A stretch of DNA of 57,341 nucleotides from Rikenellaceae bacterium (GTDB lineage: Bacteria; Bacteroidota; Bacteroidia; Bacteroidales; UBA932), in the NCBI GenBank assembly GCA_900769905.1, contig CAAGIL010000145.1, positions 1-57,341 of the forward strand. Direction: 5' to 3'. Below are positions 9,141 to 19,500 of the stretch, piece by piece. Position 1 is the first letter of the stretch. The number at the start of each line of letters is the position of its first letter. Both the position numbers and the translations under genes were made by a program. The notes under the pieces are model-generated. The model ran no database searches, had not been told where the DNA came from, and was given only the letters and a program-made list of their open reading frames with translations.

Positions 9141-11303
9141 TTATTTAAAAAGATTAGGGATAAATTCATTGAGGCAGCGGCGCCAGGTGAGCCACTCGTG
9201 GGCAGTACCCTGGGACTCGTAGTAATTGGCATTTATGCCCTGGGCGCGAAGCTTGTCTATGATGGCCTTGGTGCCGAAGTTCTCCTCTGTGCCTATGCCC
9301 ATGAAGAGGTACTTGCACTGCTTGTTGAACTTCTGAGGATCGGCGAAGGCTCCGGAGTAAATCTCGCTGACGGAAGCCTGAGGAGGAAGGAAGATTGCTC
9401 CGCTGAAGGCTCCGATATAGGAGAACTTGTCGAGATTGGTAAGCGCGATGTCGAAGGTCTGCTTGCCGCCCCAGGAAAGTCCTGCCATAGCGCGGCTGTC
9501 CTTGTCTGTCTTCACGCGGAAGTTCCTCTCCACGAAAGGAATGATTTCATTGAGAAGGATTGGTCCGAAGGATGCCCCGAAATCGTCGCGGGACTCGCCC
9601 TTGCGTCCGCCGAAGATGTATCCGCAGTTGCCGTAGTCCATCACCACGAGCATAGGCACGCAACGGCCGGAGGCGATGTTGTTGTCCATAATCTCCGCCA
9701 TACGTCCCTGCTGGTGCCAGCCGCGCTCGTCCTCGCCCATTCCGTGCTGGAGGTAGAGCACAGGGTATTTCCTGTTCTTCGAAGTCTCGTACTCGGCCGG
9801 GGTATAGACGAAGCAGCGGCGCATCGCCTGCTCGCTGTTGGACCAGTAGTGGCACTCGCGCACCTGTCCGTGAGGGATGCTCTGGTCATAAGTGTAGTAT
9901 GCCGCAGTCTGCTCGTCCTCAGGGATTTCGATTCCGCTGGCGAGCACTCCGCAGCCGTAGAAGGATTCGCTCATAGGGTCGGCAACGGCAGCCCCGTCGA
10001 TGTTGAGGAAGTAGTAGTGGAAGCCCACCACGAGAGGGTCGGTGGTCACCGTCCACTCTCCCCTGAAGCCGCGGGTCATAGGATACTTCTTGCCGCAGAT
10101 GTCCACGAGCACCTCCTTCGCCTGAGGGGCGCGGACGCTGAACATCGCCCTTCCGTCAGGGGTCACCATAGGATACTTGTTGCCGCGTATGTTGGTGGAT
10201 GCAGGACGGGGCATCTTCACCTGGAAGCTCTCGGAGAGCTGCATTCCGTCCACGATGTAGCTGTAGTCGTACCAGTCAGGATTCTCAATCTCCACGGTAA
10301 CGCTCCACACGCCGTCGAAGTTCCTGCTCATCTCGGCAGGGGCATCGAGGAACGGGGCCACGAGTTGCACGCTCTTCGCCTTAGGGGCGATGTAGTTGAA
10401 GGTGACCTTGTCGGCACGTTCGTGCACGAGTGCAGGCACCACCTCCTGGCTCGGATCGTGGTCCACCTTGCCCTTCATTCCCTTGAGGTCCATCATCTGG
10501 GCGGCGTAACGGCGGCCGAGTTCCCTGTATCCGGCTGCGTCGAAGTGGAGGTGGTCAGGGAGGTTGGTGAGTCCGCTGGAGGAAACTATGCGGGCGGCAG
10601 GAATCGTTGACCTTACGTTGTCGATATTGATGTTCGCACCGGCGCTGGTGCCTCCTCGGTCGGCATTTACTGCCTCACCCACGATGAGGGGCACGTTCTT
10701 CGCGTCGAGTCCCAGATCGGCAAGCAGGCTCTCATATACGCTCTTGAGCTTCACCGCCCAGTCAGGGTCATCCCAGTTGGACTCTCCCTGATGTACGAGT
10801 ATGCCTTCTATGACGCCGTCCTTCTGGGCGATTTTCGCCATCTCCACGAGACGCTTGTACGGATTGTCGTCATATTCCTTGAGCATAGGTTTCATCCAGC
10901 CCGGGGCCACATTGGCTGCGTAATTCTCGATTTCATCCTTCATGAAACCTTCGATTTTTATTCCGCCTATGGCCACGTTGATGAGACCCACCCTGTGTCC
11001 TTCAGGATAGTTGGCGAGCATCGTCCTGCCGAAATAGTCGGCAGGAGTCATACCGTTGCCGTAACGGCAGAGAGGAGGAAGGGCCTTGTACCACTCCCCC
11101 ATCTTTCGGCTTCCGTCCTTGTAATCGACGGCAGCGAGGGTAAGGAGGCGGTCGCTCACACCCACGGAGTCAATGCTCTCCGGACGGGCAGCGCCTTCCA
11201 TATTTGATTGACCAAGGCAGAGAAATACGTGGAATGTCGGGTCCTGAGCGCGGAGACCGACAAAGCAGCAAAGTGCCAGCAAGGAAAGAACTATGCGTTT
11301 CAT
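9141..11303 (-). CDS. Bifunctional carbohydrate esterase: CE6/SASA-type plus CE1-type domains
   Basis: 720 residues with a signal peptide ending about residue 20. The first catalytic part (24-275) is an SGNH/SASA acetylesterase with Ser33 in GQSNMEG, the HQGESN block and DHLHFD. Two immunoglobulin-like sets follow (about 285-470). The C terminus (about 480-720) is an alpha/beta-hydrolase of the CE1/feruloyl esterase type with nucleophile Ser610 in GLSWGG and His702 in TAHEW. The last ~330 residues resemble the separate esterase at 27754-28902. It should remove acetyl groups, and perhaps ferulate, from xylan before the GH43 enzymes act. It is first in the enzyme operon, with its own promoter and operator. 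Confidence 0.9.
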   Translation of the reverse strand: MKRIVLSLLALCCFVGLRAQDPTFHVFLCLGQSNMEGAARPESIDSVGVSDRLLTLAAVDYKDGSRKMGEWYKALPPLCRYGNGMTPADYFGRTMLANYPEGHRVGLINVAIGGIKIEGFMKDEIENYAANVAPGWMKPMLKEYDDNPYKRLVEMAKIAQKDGVIEGILVHQGESNWDDPDWAVKLKSVYESLLADLGLDAKNVPLIVGEAVNADRGGTSAGANINIDNVRSTIPAARIVSSSGLTNLPDHLHFDAAGYRELGRRYAAQMMDLKGMKGKVDHDPSQEVVPALVHERADKVTFNYIAPKAKSVQLVAPFLDAPAEMSRNFDGVWSVTVEIENPDWYDYSYIVDGMQLSESFQVKMPRPASTNIRGNKYPMVTPDGRAMFSVRAPQAKEVLVDICGKKYPMTRGFRGEWTVTTDPLVVGFHYYFLNIDGAAVADPMSESFYGCGVLASGIEIPEDEQTAAYYTYDQSIPHGQVRECHYWSNSEQAMRRCFVYTPAEYETSKNRKYPVLYLQHGMGEDERGWHQQGRMAEIMDNNIASGRCVPMLVVMDYGNCGYIFGGRKGESRDDFGASFGPILLNEIIPFVERNFRVKTDKDSRAMAGLSWGGKQTFDIALTNLDKFSYIGAFSGAIFLPPQASVSEIYSGAFADPQKFNKQCKYLFMGIGTEENFGTKAIIDKLRAQGINANYYESQGTAHEWLTWRRCLNEFIPNLFK

Positions 11304-11327
11304 TAGCTTTGTGATTAGTTATTTTCA

Positions 11328-11335
11328 CAAATTTA
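11328..11335 (-). promoter_or_regulatory. -7 box of the PUL enzyme operon
   Basis: The minus strand reads TAAATTTG, a perfect TAnnTTTG match, 24 bases before the esterase ATG. A TGTTAC direct repeat begins exactly 30 bases upstream of it, as at susC. Confidence 0.7.
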
Positions 11336-11365
11336 GCAAAAAAGGGACTTATGTAACACGCGAAA

Positions 11366-11383
11366 TGTTACATATATTGTTAC
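11366..11383 (-). promoter_or_regulatory. Candidate HTCS operator, enzyme operon
   Basis: Two direct TGTTAC hexamers (plus-strand notation) with a 6-base spacer, ending 30 bases upstream of the -7 box. The same repeat with a 7-base spacer stands at the same distance before susC. A third, inverted copy (TGTAACA, 11352-11358) lies between operator and -7 box. I infer that it is the binding site of the neighbouring hybrid regulator. Confidence 0.6.
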
Positions 11384-11394
11384 TTGGATATCAC

Positions 11395-11424
11395 AAAAAG
11401 ACAGGCCCCTCACCGGAGCCTGTC
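11395..11424 (-). terminator. Intrinsic terminator after susD
   Basis: Perfect 7-bp stem GACAGGC/GCCTGTC (11400-11424) followed on the minus strand by five T. It is 27 bases after the susD stop and separates susCD from the enzyme operon. Confidence 0.85.
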
Positions 11425-11450
11425 AATCTGTGTATCAATCCGTGTCAGGA

Positions 11451-13238
11451 TTATTTTGCCCAACCGTTCACGTCGTGGAGATTAGGGTTTGCGTTGATAA
11501 CGTCGAGAGGGAATGGGAAGTACTCGTGCTTGCCCACCTCGAAGTTGTTGTACTGGATCTCAGCAGGCTCGGTGTAGAGCTTGTGCTCCTTCTTGTAACC
11601 TGGCTTGCCTTCTACGAAGAACTCGTCATACACGGTAGGAACGTTCTTGTGGAGAGGGGACTCGTTGAAGATCTTGTTGAGATCCACCTTGCCCTGCTTG
11701 CTCCAGCGAACCAGATCGTGGAAACGGCAGCTCTCGAACCACATCTCGTACTGCTTCTCCTCCATCACGTTCTCGAAGGTAAGTTTGTCGCTGACCTTGC
11801 CTGAGCCTGAACGAACCTGCACGTCCTGGAGAGCCTTGAGTCCCTTGGCCTCGTCTGCAGAGCCTATGCAGGCCTCAGCATAGAGAAGGAGGGCTTCAGC
11901 ATAACGGGCAACCTTGAAGTTGGTTCCGTTCTGGTTGGTTCCGAGATAGTCGATGTTGTCCTTAGGATATTCCTTGCCTCCGGTAAGAATCTTAGGAGGG
12001 TTATGGAAGTTCATATGCTTCCACTCGAAATATGGTCCGTGGCTGTAAAGTCCCTGTGCGGAAGATATGCCGCGCATAGGATCGGCCTTCTTCTGCTCAA
12101 GGGTGCCGTCATTAACTTCGGAACCGTCCCAGTCCATCTCGTAGAGCCACTCGTCAGCGGTGAGGAAGCAGGCCCTGCGGCGAGGAGAATCTCCGTCGTG
12201 CTCGAGGAACTTCTTGGCGAAATCCTGCTGAATCGCACCGCCGTTCCATCCCTGGAATCCTGAGTGAACGGTAGGTGAAGAAGCGAGGACATCAGTACGC
12301 CAGCAGAATACGTTGGCAACCATCCAACGGGTGCGGGAGAATGCTCCGAATCCCTTGAGCCAGTCCTGATCGGCAATTACGTTAGGTTCGAAGATCTTCT
12401 CGGAATTGCCGTCTCCGGCGATGTGGAAGTTGGTCCAATACTCCTCTGAAGGAATAAGCTCGTAATCTCCTGAGGCGATGAGGTCGCCGAGATACTTGCG
12501 TGCAGTTGCAGGGTCGTTGTTGAACATTGCGGCCTTACCGGCGATGAACTGGGCGAAGCCCACGCTCATACGTGCGGTAGCATCCTTGTCGTTCGGACCC
12601 TGGCGCTTAGGAAGATAGCCGGACTTGATGGCCTTTTCGCACTCTGCGATAACCCATTCGAGAACCTGTTTCTGGCTGTCGGCGTTGGTAGGAAGCTCAT
12701 CTGCATTATATACGCGGTCCATAATCGGAGGGCAGTCCCAGGAAAGGGCAAGCATCAGATGGAGGTATGCGCGCATTACGCGGGCCTCGGCAACTGCCTG
12801 CTTGGTGTAATCGCTCTCCCACTTAGGAGCTGCACCGTCCCTGTTCTCATCCGTAAAGTTGGAGATTACAAGATTTGCGTGATATACGGCATAGTAATAC
12901 CTCTGATACATCTGTTTCAGGGTAGTGTTCGCCTCATCATAACGGAATTCGCAGAAGAAACGGAAAGGAGCGTGGTCACCCTTGTTGCCACCGGCAGCGA
13001 GAATGTCATCCGCAGAGTAGTTCAGGATAACCTGCTCAGGGTTGTCGATTCCTTCCGTACCTGCCACATTGGTAATGTAGTTGGCATACATATTTGCCAG
13101 TGCAGCTTCACAGTCGGCATCGGATGCGTAGTAATCATCGTAGCTTACCACACCCTTCTGAGGGATTTCAAGCATATCCTGGCAGGAAGAAGCCAGAAGT
13201 GCGAGTCCGCAGAATACTGGAATAAATATCTTTTTCAT
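11451..13238 (-). CDS. susD: SusD/RagB-family surface glycan-binding lipoprotein
   Basis: A 595-residue lipoprotein (lipobox with Cys19 in ASSC), predicted to be exported to the outer surface, where it caps the SusC channel and binds the oligosaccharide. The N-terminal part carries the typical SusD helical repeat region (DYYASDADCEAALANMYANY), and the C-terminal part has the ARYAEALLLYAEA segment and a family-typical end with VINANPNLHD. It lies 13 bases after susC, a standard susC-susD pair, and a strong terminator follows it. There is no third surface glycan-binding protein gene (SusE/F type) behind it, so this locus uses a minimal binding set. Target glycan inferred from neighbours as a xylan. 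Confidence 0.95.
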   Translation of the reverse strand: MKKIFIPVFCGLALLASSCQDMLEIPQKGVVSYDDYYASDADCEAALANMYANYITNVAGTEGIDNPEQVILNYSADDILAAGGNKGDHAPFRFFCEFRYDEANTTLKQMYQRYYYAVYHANLVISNFTDENRDGAAPKWESDYTKQAVAEARVMRAYLHLMLALSWDCPPIMDRVYNADELPTNADSQKQVLEWVIAECEKAIKSGYLPKRQGPNDKDATARMSVGFAQFIAGKAAMFNNDPATARKYLGDLIASGDYELIPSEEYWTNFHIAGDGNSEKIFEPNVIADQDWLKGFGAFSRTRWMVANVFCWRTDVLASSPTVHSGFQGWNGGAIQQDFAKKFLEHDGDSPRRRACFLTADEWLYEMDWDGSEVNDGTLEQKKADPMRGISSAQGLYSHGPYFEWKHMNFHNPPKILTGGKEYPKDNIDYLGTNQNGTNFKVARYAEALLLYAEACIGSADEAKGLKALQDVQVRSGSGKVSDKLTFENVMEEKQYEMWFESCRFHDLVRWSKQGKVDLNKIFNESPLHKNVPTVYDEFFVEGKPGYKKEHKLYTEPAEIQYNNFEVGKHEYFPFPLDVINANPNLHDVNGWAK

Positions 13239-13251
13239 ATAATGAATGTCT

Positions 13252-16200
13252 TTAGAAAGTCAAATTTATACCGAAAACAACCTTCTGCATGGTAGGGTAT
13301 GAACCCCAGTCAAGACCGGAACCGGAAGTATTGTTGGTGGATGCGGTCTCAGGATCGAGTCCAGGATAGCTGGTGAAGGTGATGAAGTCGTCGAGGGAAA
13401 CATAGACGCGGAGGTTGCTGATGGCGGCTTTCCTTGTCAGATTAGAAGGCAGGGTGTAACCGAGCTGCATCTGCTTGATGCGGAAGTAGTCTCCCTTGAA
13501 TACGTTGGCTGATGATGACCAGAAAGCGTAGTTGCCGCTCATCTTGCTCGGATGAGGATAGGTGCCGTCCTTGTACATATCGAGCTCGTACTTCAGGTGG
13601 TTCTTGAATCCTGTGCGGTAGAGAACCGGCATGATGGAGTTGCCGGCAACACCTGAGCCGAATACGAGGAAGTCAAGTCCCTTCCACTCGAGTCTGATGT
13701 TCAGACCGTAGGTGAAGGTAGGGGTGCCCTGTCCGAGGTAAACCATATCTCCGGAGTCCGGTTTGGTAGTTTCGCTGCCGTCAGCTGCCCTGTAGATAAG
13801 CTCACCATTCTCGTTCTCTCCGAGATATTCGTAACCGCGGATGTACCATACAGGATATCCTGCTTCGAATATGGTCTGTACAGGATAGTTTGTAGAGCTG
13901 GCATCGGTGCTGGTCACACGTGATGTTCCCTGAGGAAGTGAAAGAACCTGGTTCTTGAGGGTGGACATATTGGTGCTGATGCTGTATGCGAAGTCACCGA
14001 TCTGGTCCTTCCATCCGAGTTCGATTTCCACACCCTGATTGAGTACGGAACCGCCGTTTACACGTACGCTGCTCACACCGAGTTCAGGAGGTACAGGCTT
14101 GCTGAAGAGAAGGTCCTTGGTCCTCTTGTCGAAGAAGTCAATGTCGAAGGTCAACCTGTTGTTGAAGAGACGGGCATTGAGACCGAGGTCGATCTGCTCT
14201 GAGGTCTCCCAGGTAAGGTTAGGGTTAGGAAGACCGTTCGGAGAAGAAGATGTGACGGAGCCCTTCTCGTCCACGTTATACTGGTAATAGTTGTTACCTA
14301 CGGAGATGGTGGTTGCATAAGGATATCCGCTGAGCACGGAGATGTTACCGTTGCGTCCCCAGGAAGCACGGAGCTTGAGGAATGAGAGGGTGCTGCGGCT
14401 GATGTTGTCCTTGATGAAGCTTTCGTTGCTGATGGTCCAGCCTGCTGAGAAGGACGGGAAGTAACCCCAGCGGTTCTTCTTGGAAAGCTTTGAAGAGTCG
14501 AATGCATCGGCACGGAAGTTTGCCTGAACGCTGTAGCGGTCGGCATAGCTGTAGATGATACGGCCGAAGTATGCAAGGGAAGAAGACTTGCTAGGTGCAT
14601 TTCCTATAGTCTTCGGCGCATCTCCGAGTACATAGTCAAGGTAACGGAAGTTAGGCTCGTATCCCTTGAGGATGTCCTGTCCTGAGGCGGAAGCGGATAC
14701 ATTGTCACGGTTGGTCTCACGGTAGGACATACCGGCCATCGCGGTGATGGAATGCTTGCCGAAGGTCCTCATATAGTTTGCGAAGTTCTCCCACTGATAG
14801 TACCAGCTGGTATTTGCGCTTGCAGAAATACTGTAGGTGTTCACTGATCCGCGCTCACCGATATAATAAGGAGCGGTGTAGTTGTGGGAAGTGCTGTATG
14901 AGAGTCTGTAACCCAGGCGGGAAGTGATGGTGAGACCCTTGATAGGGGTAAGGTTGGCGAACATCGTTCCGTTGATGTTGAATCCGCCGTTGCTGCTGTC
15001 GGTTCCGTCACGCTTTGCGAACGGGCTACCTTCAGCATCTGAATACTTGGTATTTGCGAACCAGCCGTTCTCGTCACCGAGGAAGCGGTATGGAACGTCA
15101 GCGGTTCCGTTCTGAACCTTGTCATACATACCCTTTACAGGAGAAGAGAACTCGTCCACGCTCTTCCAGTAAACAGGAGTGGTAGGGTCCATAGTGAGCA
15201 TAGACTCGAAGGATGAGCCGTAGCCTCTCTGGGAGACGGACTGGGTTGACCACTTCTCGATGGAGTTGTTGGTGCCGACCTGAAGCCAGTTGAGGATTCG
15301 GTAGTCAGCATTTACCTGTGCGGTAAGACGGGTATAGACATCCTTCTGTCCCCTTACGACACCGTCGTTCTTGACGTAGTTGAGAGAGGTGAAGAAGTGA
15401 CCGTTCTTGTTGCCTCCTGAGAAGGTGATGGAGTGCTGCTGGCTCCAGGTAGGCTCTGTATATGCGCTTACCCAGTCAGTGTCGATTACTCCGCCAGGAT
15501 AGTCAGGGTGTGAATAGTCAAAGTCGGCGAGTTTGTTCTGCACGAAAGCTTCACCTTCAGCGAGGGTGAGGAATTCGAGCATCTCAGCACGGTTCATCTG
15601 AGGACGGCGGGTAATGGTCTGGAGGGTTGCCTTTCCGTTATATGTAACGGTACCCTTGCCTTCCTTACCCTGCTTGGTGGTGATGAGAACCACACCGTTA
15701 CCTGCCTCTGCACCGTAGATGGCTGCTGAAGCGGCGTCCTTGAGGACCTCCATTGATTCGATCATTTCAGGATCGAGGTACTGGATGCTGCTCACTTTGA
15801 GTCCGTCGACGATGAGGAGAGGAGAGATGTTTCCGGAGTTGGATGAGTAACCGCGGACGCGGATCTCGGAACCGGAACCAGGAGCGGCGTTGTTCAGGAT
15901 ATGAACGCCGGATACCTTTCCCTGAAGCGCAGCTGCAGCGTCAGTGGTGGACTGGTTCTTGAGAGCGTCGGCCCCCACTGATGCCACGGCACCGGTGAGG
16001 TCACTCTTCTTCTGCACGCCGTAACCGATCACAACCGTCTCTTCAAGGACGTTGTTGGATACCATCACGACATTGATGACAGCCTGATTGCCGACGGCAA
16101 TCACCTGGTTGTCAAAGCCGATGCAGGAGAATTCAAGAGAGGCGCCTGCAGGGACGGAAAGCATATACTTACCGTCAAGGTCGGTTGTGGTACCGATGGT

Positions 16201-16368
16201 CCTCTGACCAACGACAACAACGCCTGCGCCAATTACGGGCTCACCTCCTTCGTCAACGACAGTACCGCTGACAGTGCGGTTCTGTGCGTAGACATTGGCT
16301 GAGCCAATGAATGTAGCAAAAAGTATCGCCAGGATACCGATTGCTTTTGTCAGTGATTTTTTGAACAT
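13252..16368 (-). CDS. susC: SusC/RagA-family TonB-dependent outer-membrane transporter
   Basis: I chose the ATG at 16366-16368 (MFKKSLTKAI), which gives a proper signal peptide; an upstream extension has none. The mature protein of about 1,015 residues has an N-terminal carboxypeptidase-like regulatory domain (GTVVDEGGEPVIGAGV), a TonB box region (ETVVIGYG), the plug domain (AALQGKVSGVHI, then IRVRG and PLLIVDG) and a 22-strand-type barrel ending in Phe. It imports oligosaccharides with energy from TonB. It has its own promoter with a candidate HTCS operator upstream and is coupled to susD. Length and motifs are normal for the family. Confidence 0.96.
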   Translation of the reverse strand: MFKKSLTKAIGILAILFATFIGSANVYAQNRTVSGTVVDEGGEPVIGAGVVVVGQRTIGTTTDLDGKYMLSVPAGASLEFSCIGFDNQVIAVGNQAVINVVMVSNNVLEETVVIGYGVQKKSDLTGAVASVGADALKNQSTTDAAAALQGKVSGVHILNNAAPGSGSEIRVRGYSSNSGNISPLLIVDGLKVSSIQYLDPEMIESMEVLKDAASAAIYGAEAGNGVVLITTKQGKEGKGTVTYNGKATLQTITRRPQMNRAEMLEFLTLAEGEAFVQNKLADFDYSHPDYPGGVIDTDWVSAYTEPTWSQQHSITFSGGNKNGHFFTSLNYVKNDGVVRGQKDVYTRLTAQVNADYRILNWLQVGTNNSIEKWSTQSVSQRGYGSSFESMLTMDPTTPVYWKSVDEFSSPVKGMYDKVQNGTADVPYRFLGDENGWFANTKYSDAEGSPFAKRDGTDSSNGGFNINGTMFANLTPIKGLTITSRLGYRLSYSTSHNYTAPYYIGERGSVNTYSISASANTSWYYQWENFANYMRTFGKHSITAMAGMSYRETNRDNVSASASGQDILKGYEPNFRYLDYVLGDAPKTIGNAPSKSSSLAYFGRIIYSYADRYSVQANFRADAFDSSKLSKKNRWGYFPSFSAGWTISNESFIKDNISRSTLSFLKLRASWGRNGNISVLSGYPYATTISVGNNYYQYNVDEKGSVTSSSPNGLPNPNLTWETSEQIDLGLNARLFNNRLTFDIDFFDKRTKDLLFSKPVPPELGVSSVRVNGGSVLNQGVEIELGWKDQIGDFAYSISTNMSTLKNQVLSLPQGTSRVTSTDASSTNYPVQTIFEAGYPVWYIRGYEYLGENENGELIYRAADGSETTKPDSGDMVYLGQGTPTFTYGLNIRLEWKGLDFLVFGSGVAGNSIMPVLYRTGFKNHLKYELDMYKDGTYPHPSKMSGNYAFWSSSANVFKGDYFRIKQMQLGYTLPSNLTRKAAISNLRVYVSLDDFITFTSYPGLDPETASTNNTSGSGLDWGSYPTMQKVVFGINLTF

Positions 16369-16435
16369 ACCTAATTGGTTTGAATTGTTATTAATAGTGT
16401 TTGAAACTATATTCTTTGGCCAAAATGTGGTTTGG

Positions 16436-16443
16436 CAAATGTA
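16436..16443 (-). promoter_or_regulatory. -7 box of the susC promoter
   Basis: The minus strand reads TACATTTG (TAnnTTTG), 67 bases upstream of the susC ATG, so the leader would be about 60 nt. The operator repeat ends exactly 30 bases further upstream. Confidence 0.65.
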
Positions 16444-16473
16444 AGCACAAAAGTTACAATTCAATCAAGCTGA

Positions 16474-16492
16474 TGTTACATAGATTTGTTAC
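16474..16492 (-). promoter_or_regulatory. Candidate HTCS operator, susC
   Basis: Two direct TGTTAC hexamers with a 7-base spacer (plus-strand notation), 30 bases upstream of the -7 box. It matches the site before the enzyme operon in sequence, orientation and distance. It is likely bound by the AraC domain of the hybrid regulator encoded next door. Confidence 0.6.
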
Positions 16493-16521
16493 CATATAAC
16501 ACAAGTGCCCTGGACATAAAC

Positions 16522-16544
16522 AAAAGACCGGTGATTCGGCCTTT
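16522..16544 (-). terminator. Probable terminator after the HTCS gene
   Basis: Stem AAAGACCG/CGGCCTTT (16523-16544, one A-C mismatch), 20 bases beyond the HTCS stop. The T-run after it on the minus strand is short (TTTTG), so the call is moderate. Confidence 0.5.
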
Positions 16545-16564
16545 GCCTCATCACAGGGAGGAAC

Positions 16565-19500
16565 TTACTCCTGCTGTTTCATATATTCCCTCGGAGTCAC
16601 ACCATACAGTTTCTTGAAGGCGGTGGAGAAGTTGGACTGGCTTTCAAATCCCACTTTGGCAGCCACTTCAGCAATGGAGTACTTGCCTTCGCACAATATT
16701 TTTGCCGCCAATGCGAGCCTGGTGTTCCGGACAAAGTCGCTCGTGGTCTGGTTGGTGAGCTGCTTGAGCTTGCGGTGCAGGTGGACACGGCTGATTCCGA
16801 CCTCATTTGCCAGCATCTCAATCGTCAGATTCGGGTTGGAGATATTGGAATCGATTGCCTTCATAATCCTGTCCATAAGTTTCTGGTCAAGGTCCCCTAC
16901 TTTAACCTGGCTCAGCTTTTCATTGTGGTTCTGGTTTCCTGAAAAACTGTTGCGCAGGCGCCTGCGGCTCTCAAAAAGATTGATTATGGTGGTCTTGAGC
17001 AGATCCAGGGAGAACGGCTTGGTGATATAGGCATCCGCCCCTGTCTTCAAGCCTTCTATATTGTCCTGTTCCCCGGTCTTTCCCGTAAGCAGGATAACCG
17101 GTATGGAGTTTATGTTTATATTGGACTTTATCTTGTCGCAAAGCCGGATACCGTCCATCACCGGCATCATTATGTCACTCACAACGACATCCGGGGCTTT
17201 TCTGAAAATTTCTTCGAGGGCTTCCTTGCCGTCCCCGCATTGCTTGATATAGAAGTCGACTGACAGCTCTGAAGCCACGAATTTCCTGAGTTCCAGATCA
17301 TCATCGACGAGCAGCACCCGTATTCTTGTTCTAGGAGACCTATCAGGATTATCCCTCTCTTCAGAGTCAGATTCCGGAGCGTGGGCCGGCACTTCCCTTA
17401 CTTCCTTTTCCTCCCTGACTGCCGATACCGGAGTTGCGACGGCAAGCGTCTTTTCCTCCGGGAGTATGTCCTCATCCTTGATGTGTTCTCTTCCCAGAGG
17501 GAGGGTAATCACGAAACTGGTGCCCTGTCCGGACGGGTTGTGCTCCGCGTGTATTTCGCCGTGGTGCAGCTCAACCAGCGAGCGGGTGAGATTCAGGCCC
17601 ACGCCGGCACCTCCCTTATATACGCTCTGCGCCCCGCTTACCTGATAGAAGCGCTCGAACACCTTCTCCAGCTCCGTATCGGAGATGCCTATACCGTTGT
17701 CGCTGACGATGATGCGCACGTTCTCCCTTCCACTGAGCTCCAGCTGCACGCATACTTCCCCGTTCTCGGGAGTGAACTTGTATGCATTCGACAGCAGGTT
17801 GTAGAGCACCTTGTCGAAATTTGCCGGGTCCAGCCATATATATAAGGAGTCGGTTCCCGGATGCCTGAACTTGAGATTGATATGCTTGACGGCATACTGC
17901 TCGGCATAACTGTCCACTACCGCCTGGATATACGGCACTATATCTGTCCGCCTGAACTTGAGATTCATTCCGCCCTTGTCGATTTTCCTGATGTCGAGGA
18001 GCTGGTTCATCAGACTCAGGATGCGGTCGCAGTTGCGCATCATAGTCTTGTAGTACTTCTGGCGCGTCTTGTCGTCATCGCTGCTCATCAGACGCTTGAG
18101 CGGACCCATAATGAGGGAGAGAGGGTTCTTGAGCTCGTGGGAGATGTTTACGAAAAACTGGAGCTTGGATTCATTGATCTGCTCGGCGTGCTGGTACTCG
18201 CGTATCTGCTGCTTGGCCTTGAGGTGCCTGCGCTCCCAAAGCAGGGAGAGCGACGCAATTACCAGAAGCAGAATAGCATAGATACATTTGGCAAGAGGGC
18301 TCGCCCAAGGGGAAGGGTGGACATTGACCGTGAAGTCGCGGACATCGGAAGCGACGCCGTTGTCAAGGACGCGGAAGTTGAGCTTGTACTTCCCCGGGCG
18401 CAGGCCGCTGAAGGAAAGGCGGCGGCTGCCCTGAGGCAGAAGTGTCCAGTCCTTCCCGTCCAGAGAGTACTCGAACTGGAGGCGGGACGGAGCACCGTGC
18501 TGCTCCGTAGCGAGATCGAGGGAGAAGGCATTGTCCTTCCAGGACAGTTCAGCCTTATCCGCCATATATACAGGGGCGTCGAGTATGGTGTACTTCCCGG
18601 ACTTCATACCTCCGTTCACCTGGCTGTTGCCAAGATACAGGCCCGTTATACGCACATTCCAGCTGTTGTCGCGGACACCCAAAGACGAAGGGTTGAAATA
18701 GCTCAGGCCATTGATTCCTCCGAACCATAGCGTGCCGTCCACATCCTTCCAGGCGGCGCTGCGTATGAACTCTCCGCTCATCAGGCCGTCTTCCGCGCAA
18801 TAGGTAAGCACAAGTCCGTAGTCCGCATCGAGCTTGGAAATGCCGCTTACGCTGGAAAGCCAGGTACACCCCTCATTGTCCCTGAGGACGGAGTAAACGG
18901 TGTTGTCCGGCAGACCGGTTCCGGTATTGAAACGCCTCAAGCCCCGGGCTTCAGACCAGACAAGCAGGCCGTTGTCGCAGCCGAAAGCCATTTCTCCCGG
19001 AGCCTGCTCATTGATGCTGTGAACTATGTCGGAATTGCTTATTTCCATAAGCCAACCTTCTCCGTCCAGCCTGAGGCAGTAGGCACCGTCGTAACTTCCA
19101 ATATAGAGTTTGCCGTCAGAGCCGGCCTTCACGCAGGTGAGGTAGTCAGGTATCCTCCCGTTCGGAGCCTTGGCACTGATGAATTTCCTGCTCTGAGGAT
19201 TGTAGCAGATGAGTCCCGCTCCCATCGTGGAAAGCCATATTCTTCCTGCCGAATCTTCAGTGAAACCGCTGACAGAATTCATTCTCCTGCCTATTTCTGA
19301 TTCCAGGTCGACATAACGGCACCTTCCGCTTCTCCTGTCCATTATGGTGACCAGGCCGTTGAACGTTCCCATCCAGAGATCCCCGCGCGAATCCTCAAAA
19401 ATCGAGAAAATACCGGACGGAACCGATCCCGGACCCGGGCTGTAGTGCTTCGAAGACCTGTTGTCTGCGTTCAGGACATAAAGCCCGTCTCCGTCCGTTG

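Noticed and set aside
16366..16464. N-terminal extension of SusC to 16464
   Set aside because: It runs through the promoter and -7 box, and only the ATG at 16368 gives a signal peptide at the N terminus.
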